Shown here: positions 51,735 through 55,041 of the stretch, piece by piece | Numbering within the stretch: position 1 is the first letter of the stretch | How the letters are laid out: each line of letters starts with the position of its first letter | Origin: Paulinella micropora | Taxonomy: Eukaryota; Cercozoa; Imbricatea; Euglyphida | Reading direction: 5' to 3' | Length of the DNA: 55,041 nucleotides | Assembly (NCBI GenBank): GCA_009731375.1 | Contig: BJOX01000174.1 | Location: 814,308 to 869,348 of the forward strand | Translations under genes and position numbers: made by a program | The notes under the pieces: model-generated | What the model was told of the DNA's origin: nothing | Databases searched by the model: none | Seen by the model: only the letters and a program-made list of their open reading frames with translations

Positions 51735-51920
51735 GAAACCAGATAGGGAAAACGTAGGGACACACAAGGAGCATAAGTGCAGGTCCTAATGGAAAACTGG
51801 AACCAAAGTTCAACAGCTAGGCTCCATAGAAAAATATGTAAGGCAAGACACATGGAAGGAAAAGACAGAGAGAGGAAAGAAAGGCAAGCAATACAAACAA
51901 GATATGAGAACAAAAATAAC
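51735..51920 (+). repeat. Tandem-like duplicate unit, copy 2
   Basis: Second copy of 51000-51195. Its left border, AAGGTTCAATGGAGAAG with about 60 following bases, is itself duplicated (51615-51670 and 51682-51737). Confidence 0.8.
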
Positions 51921-51924
51921 TATA

Positions 51925-52019
51925 TCTCTCTCTTTCTTTATCTCTCTCTCACTTTCTCTCTCTCTCTCTCTCTCTCGTTCTCTCTCTCTCTTTCCTTCGC
52001 TCTCTCTCTCTTTCCTTCG

Positions 52020-52101
<82 letters not shown>

Positions 52102-52125
52102 CTCTCTCTCTCTCTCTCGTTTCTT
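51925..52125. repeat. (CT)n microsatellite at the duplication axis
   Basis: Long CTCT/CTTT tract lying where the inverted duplication turns. Confidence 0.95.
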
Positions 52126-52215
52126 TCTTGGGCATAGCGTTTAGCCCTCTCAGGCGTTCGTGCTTAACTGCATTTTTTTTTGGGGCCTATTTTTCTCCTT
52201 CCGGGAGCTTTTACA

Positions 52216-52310
52216 GGGCCCGTTTTAGTTTAGTGGGTAGGGTACGGGGCCCGTTGTAGTTTAGTGGGTAGGGGTTCTTTTGCGGTCTTAACCCGAGTCC
52301 CACACTGTTC
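52216..52310 (+). mobile_element. tRNA-like / SINE-like segment
   Basis: GGGCCCGTTGTAGTTTAGTGG contains a good polymerase III box A (TAGTTTAGTGGG) after a 7-base acceptor-like start. About 25 bases on, AACCCGAGTCCC resembles a degenerate box B. The first 30 bases are present twice in tandem (52216 and 52246). It does not fold as an intact tRNA, so a SINE head or tRNA pseudogene fits better. Confidence 0.35.
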
Positions 52311-52394
52311 GCCGACCAAGAGATCTTGAAGTGAAATGATGAGTAAGTTCGACTCTTTCTTATCCTTTCTCTCTACCTCTTTTTTCTTCTTCTC

Positions 52395-52424
<30 letters not shown>

Positions 52425-52426
<2 letters not shown>

Positions 52427-53842
52427 TTTACCGTAAGCAAGGTTCTCCCTCTTTTTCTCTTTTTTTTCCCCTTTTGTTTTCTTTTTTCTTTTTCATTTTT
52501 CTTACATGCTGCTGCCTGTTAGGTTTGGTCAAGTTCATGTGTGGCACAACTGTATGTTTATGGTTGTGGCTTGTGGGGTTTCTTCTGGTCTATGAGGGGG
52601 GTGGGGTGCGGAGTGGTTTGGCTCGACTAGCTTGAGGCTGCATGTCTATGAGGTCGCCAGGCTTGGGCTGGTCCTTATGGATACTGCAGCACTTGGCATA
52701 ATCGCGTCGCGAGTACGCCACGTCGAGCCTTACTACGCTCTGCACACCCTCCTGGCTACGACAGCCTCCGGGTGCGAGTGATTTGCGTTAGGTGCTGCAG
52801 TTTCCTTAAGGGCTGTCTCACTGTCTGTCAATTGATCTCACTTGCGCCCATTGTTAGTTATGTCTTACCTCTGCTGGCGCTTTCCGCTCTTGCCTTCTAG
52901 TTCAGTATCGTCTCCCTTGCCCCTGTCCGGCCTTGTGTATGTTTGTTTTTGTTTGCCTTTAGTGTTTGTCGCTGCCTCTGTTGTTGTCTTTTTGTATTGT
53001 TTTTTTTTCTTTTGTTTCGCTTGTTTGTTTGTTTGTTTGTTTCTTTTGTTTTTTGTTCCTTTTCTCTTTTGTGTTATGTTTCTTATCTTTCTTTGCTGTT
53101 TTTTTGTTTCTTCGTTCTCTTTTCTTTTCCTCGTTTTTTTCTTGTTTATCTCTTGGTTCCTTTCTCTGGTCTTCCTACTTTCCCCTTCTCCTCTTCAAGG
53201 GTTCCTCTTCTTCCTAGTCCTCCTCATCCTCCTCATCCTCTTCATCCTCCACCTCTTACTTCTCCTCTTTCCTATTCCTACTCCTTCTTCCTACTCCTCG
53301 TCTTGCTACTTTCCTCCTCCTACTCCAACTACTACGTAACTAGTCTACTCTACTCTCGTAAGATCTCTCGTACTCCTACTACTGCTCTTTCCTCTTCATC
53401 ATCTCAACTCTCCTCCAACGTCACTGCTACAACTACTCCAACTCCTGCTCTCTCCTGCCTACTCGTAAGCAGTGGCTGCGTCGTAGCAGCAGTAGCAGCA
53501 GCAGGTGTGAGCAGAAAGAGAGAAGGGAACGAGAATTAATAGAGACGAGCATTGAAGGACTGAACTGAAGACGCGTATGTGGGTACTCGTACCACTCGAA
53601 TGGATTTCGTTAGATCTTTCTTTTCATGGTAGGCATGTATAGGTAGGAAGGTAGTTAGGTAAGACTTCTATCTTTTTTCTTTTTCTTTTCTCTTCCATCT
53701 TACTCTTTCCAGAGCTTTCTGTTGAACCTTAGTTCCAGATTTCCTTACGAGCTTGTACTGTTGTTCCTTGGAACCAGATTTCTTTTGAATTAAGCTCTTC
53801 TTTATTTTTCTCTCGTCTCTTTCTCATTAAACCTTGCTTACT

Positions 53843-53889
<47 letters not shown>

Positions 53890-53935
53890 CTATTTTTCTC
53901 TCGTCTCTTTCTTATTAAACCTTGCTTACTGTAAA
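52425..53935 (-). repeat. Right arm of large imperfect inverted duplication
   Basis: Reverse complement of the left arm with T/C-rich expansions. Includes a (AAT)n tract at 53846-53888 and two inverted AACCTTGCTTACTGTA motifs. Confidence 0.7.
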
Positions 53936-54017
53936 AAAAAAATAAAATAAAAAAAAGAAGAGCTTAAATCAAATGAATTCTGGTTCTCCCCCCCCCCCCC
54001 CCCCCCCNNNNNNNNNN

Positions 54018-54180
54018 AAAATCTTAGTAAAAGTCTAGTATTAAAATGATGACCATGAATAGAGGTAAATATACATAAATACTAGTACTAATACTAATAG
54101 TAAAATATACGAAGTGAAACTAAAAATAATAGACACATAAACAGGCAAGGCAAGCAAAGACAAAGAAGACGGTGGTGCAT
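54018..54180 (+). repeat. Direct repeat flanking the inverted duplication, right copy
   Basis: See 50107-50265. It is preceded by poly-C and a 10-N gap (54008-54017). Confidence 0.6.
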
Positions 54181-54680
54181 TGAGAGTAGTATAGGTGCCA
54201 CTATAAGACAGCATTTGGAGACATGGGGGGGTAGCAAGAGAGATAACGGCTAAATTCGCTCTCCTATTAATCGCAAAGTCGCAACATTAAAAAAATAAAA
54301 ATATTTCAAATCGTTGAAATAACCTCTCCTATTGAAAGTTTGATTTTTTATATAGTGTCTTTGTTTGGAGTCCAAAACAAAACTCCACTATAAGACAATG
54401 TCTCCAAATTTTTTTGATTAATACAAGAACTGCTTTTCCAAAAGTTGTCCAGACAGAATTCTGATTTTCTGTTTTTAGCCTAAAAACACGCCAACACCGC
54501 CGTGTTGAGGTGTTGTAAAGACATATTCACGGAAATAGAACATCTAGAATATCTCTCTGGTGGCACCCAATCTCCATATCTCCAACATGTTGGAGATATT
54601 CTTGTCGGAGATATGCGGTATTCAGGTTATCTATGTGTTATAATTTCATTTAAGAATAAGGACACTTAAATATAAAACAA
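54181..54680. other. AT-rich spacer before AP2-like frame
   Basis: No gene seen. CACTATAAGACA occurs at about 54199 and 54389 with GGAGACAT or TGTCTCC nearby, and a perfect 24-bp palindrome (ATATCTCCAACA and its complement) lies at 54576-54599. Confidence 0.5.
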
Positions 54681-55041
54681 ATGGACACCGAATATTTTTC
54701 AATGTCTAGGGGATGCGTTATGGTTAAAAAGAACATAAAGAGACCTATGGTAAGAGTACAATGGTATGAAGGTAAAAAAAGTAAATGTAAAAGTTTCTGT
54801 ATTGGCAAGNNNNNNNNNNCTCTGTATTGGCAAGAAACGAACATTTGAGCAAGCAATGGAACTAGCAAACAAATACCATAATGAGATAATTATTCCAAAA
54901 TATGAACAATATATAAAAGGAAAACCAAAGAAAATATCGCAATCAATTACTAACAACACAGACGAACGATGTAATATGTGTGGATATATGGAAAGTAATT
55001 GTCATTGTGGTAGCGGATATAATCAGTGTCTTGATACTAGT
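54681..55041 (+). CDS. AP2-like domain protein, partial, with gap
   Basis: ATG at 54681 after an in-frame TAA; the frame is interrupted by a 10-N gap (54810-54819) and runs off the window. Before the gap RVQWYEGKKSKCKSF and after it RTFEQAMELANKYHNEI give the strand-strand-helix pattern of an AP2 DNA-binding domain (aromatic-rich strands, KSF, then an AxxxA helix). The gap is flanked by the same 14 bases on both sides, so it is probably a false gap inside the domain. Downstream, CNMCGYMESNCHC and further cysteines suggest a zinc-binding part. AP2 domains occur in apicomplexan-type transcription factors, plants, mobile endonucleases and large DNA viruses; the sequence alone does not choose. 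The region is more AT-rich than the rest. Confidence 0.5.

Noticed and set aside
52842-53539. Phe/Leu/Ser-rich frames of up to 198 codons
   Set aside because: Arise from T/C-rich expansions in the right arm of the inverted duplication.

Overview
This is a repeat-dominated window from a eukaryotic nuclear genome. The evidence is GT-AG introns in a TRAF-like gene, Ty3/gypsy and Ty1/copia retrotransposons, piggyBac remnants, TTAGGG-type arrays and very long microsatellites. There are no bacterial operons. The sequence does not fix the species. A protist or alga is plausible, and an alveolate such as a chromerid is a recall-based guess only. The assembly has runs of N, mostly 10-N placeholders beside homopolymers or short duplicated ends.

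Layout. 1-5.5 kb: a possible retroelement 3' end, a 1.7 kb compound microsatellite with a telomere-like block and a perfect palindrome, a tandem set of exon-like units separated by microsatellites, and a small foldback element. 5.5-15.9 kb: LTR element 1, a complete, recent Ty3/gypsy-order retrotransposon (LTR, leader, gag, pol, hairpin, polypurine tract, LTR). 16-18.5 kb: long ATGT/GATA/GTGA microsatellites with strand switches. 19.7-21.6 kb: the one convincing cellular gene, a four-exon RING/TRAF zinc-finger/coiled-coil protein. 22.4-33.2 kb, minus strand: scattered piggyBac transposase remnants with a decayed Ty1/copia element (22.8-30.9 kb) lying between them. 33-38 kb: interstitial TTAGGG repeats, a remarkable array of about 20-bp palindromic units, and a broken unidentified gene. 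38.4-49.1 kb: LTR element 2, a diverged relative of element 1 in the same orientation, with part of its 5' end in a 486-bp gap and one in-frame TAA late in pol. 49-54.2 kb: a large imperfect inverted duplication built from a dispersed repeat, with a tRNA-like (SINE-like) segment near its axis. 54.7 kb to the end: an AT-rich reading frame with an AP2-like domain that runs off the window.

The most interesting biology is the paired LTR elements. In both, gag and pol lie in one reading frame separated by a single UGA followed by C, the frame between them is open and conserved at protein level upstream of any pol ATG, and element 2 has no ATG at the pol start. This points to Gag-Pol made by UGA readthrough. 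Their Gag carries a CCCH-like cysteine cluster plus an RGG tail instead of a CCHC knuckle, the protease-like region shows D-T-M where D-T/S-G is expected, pol has a conserved C-terminal extension of about 290 residues that I do not recognise, and a conserved hairpin sits just before the polypurine tract.
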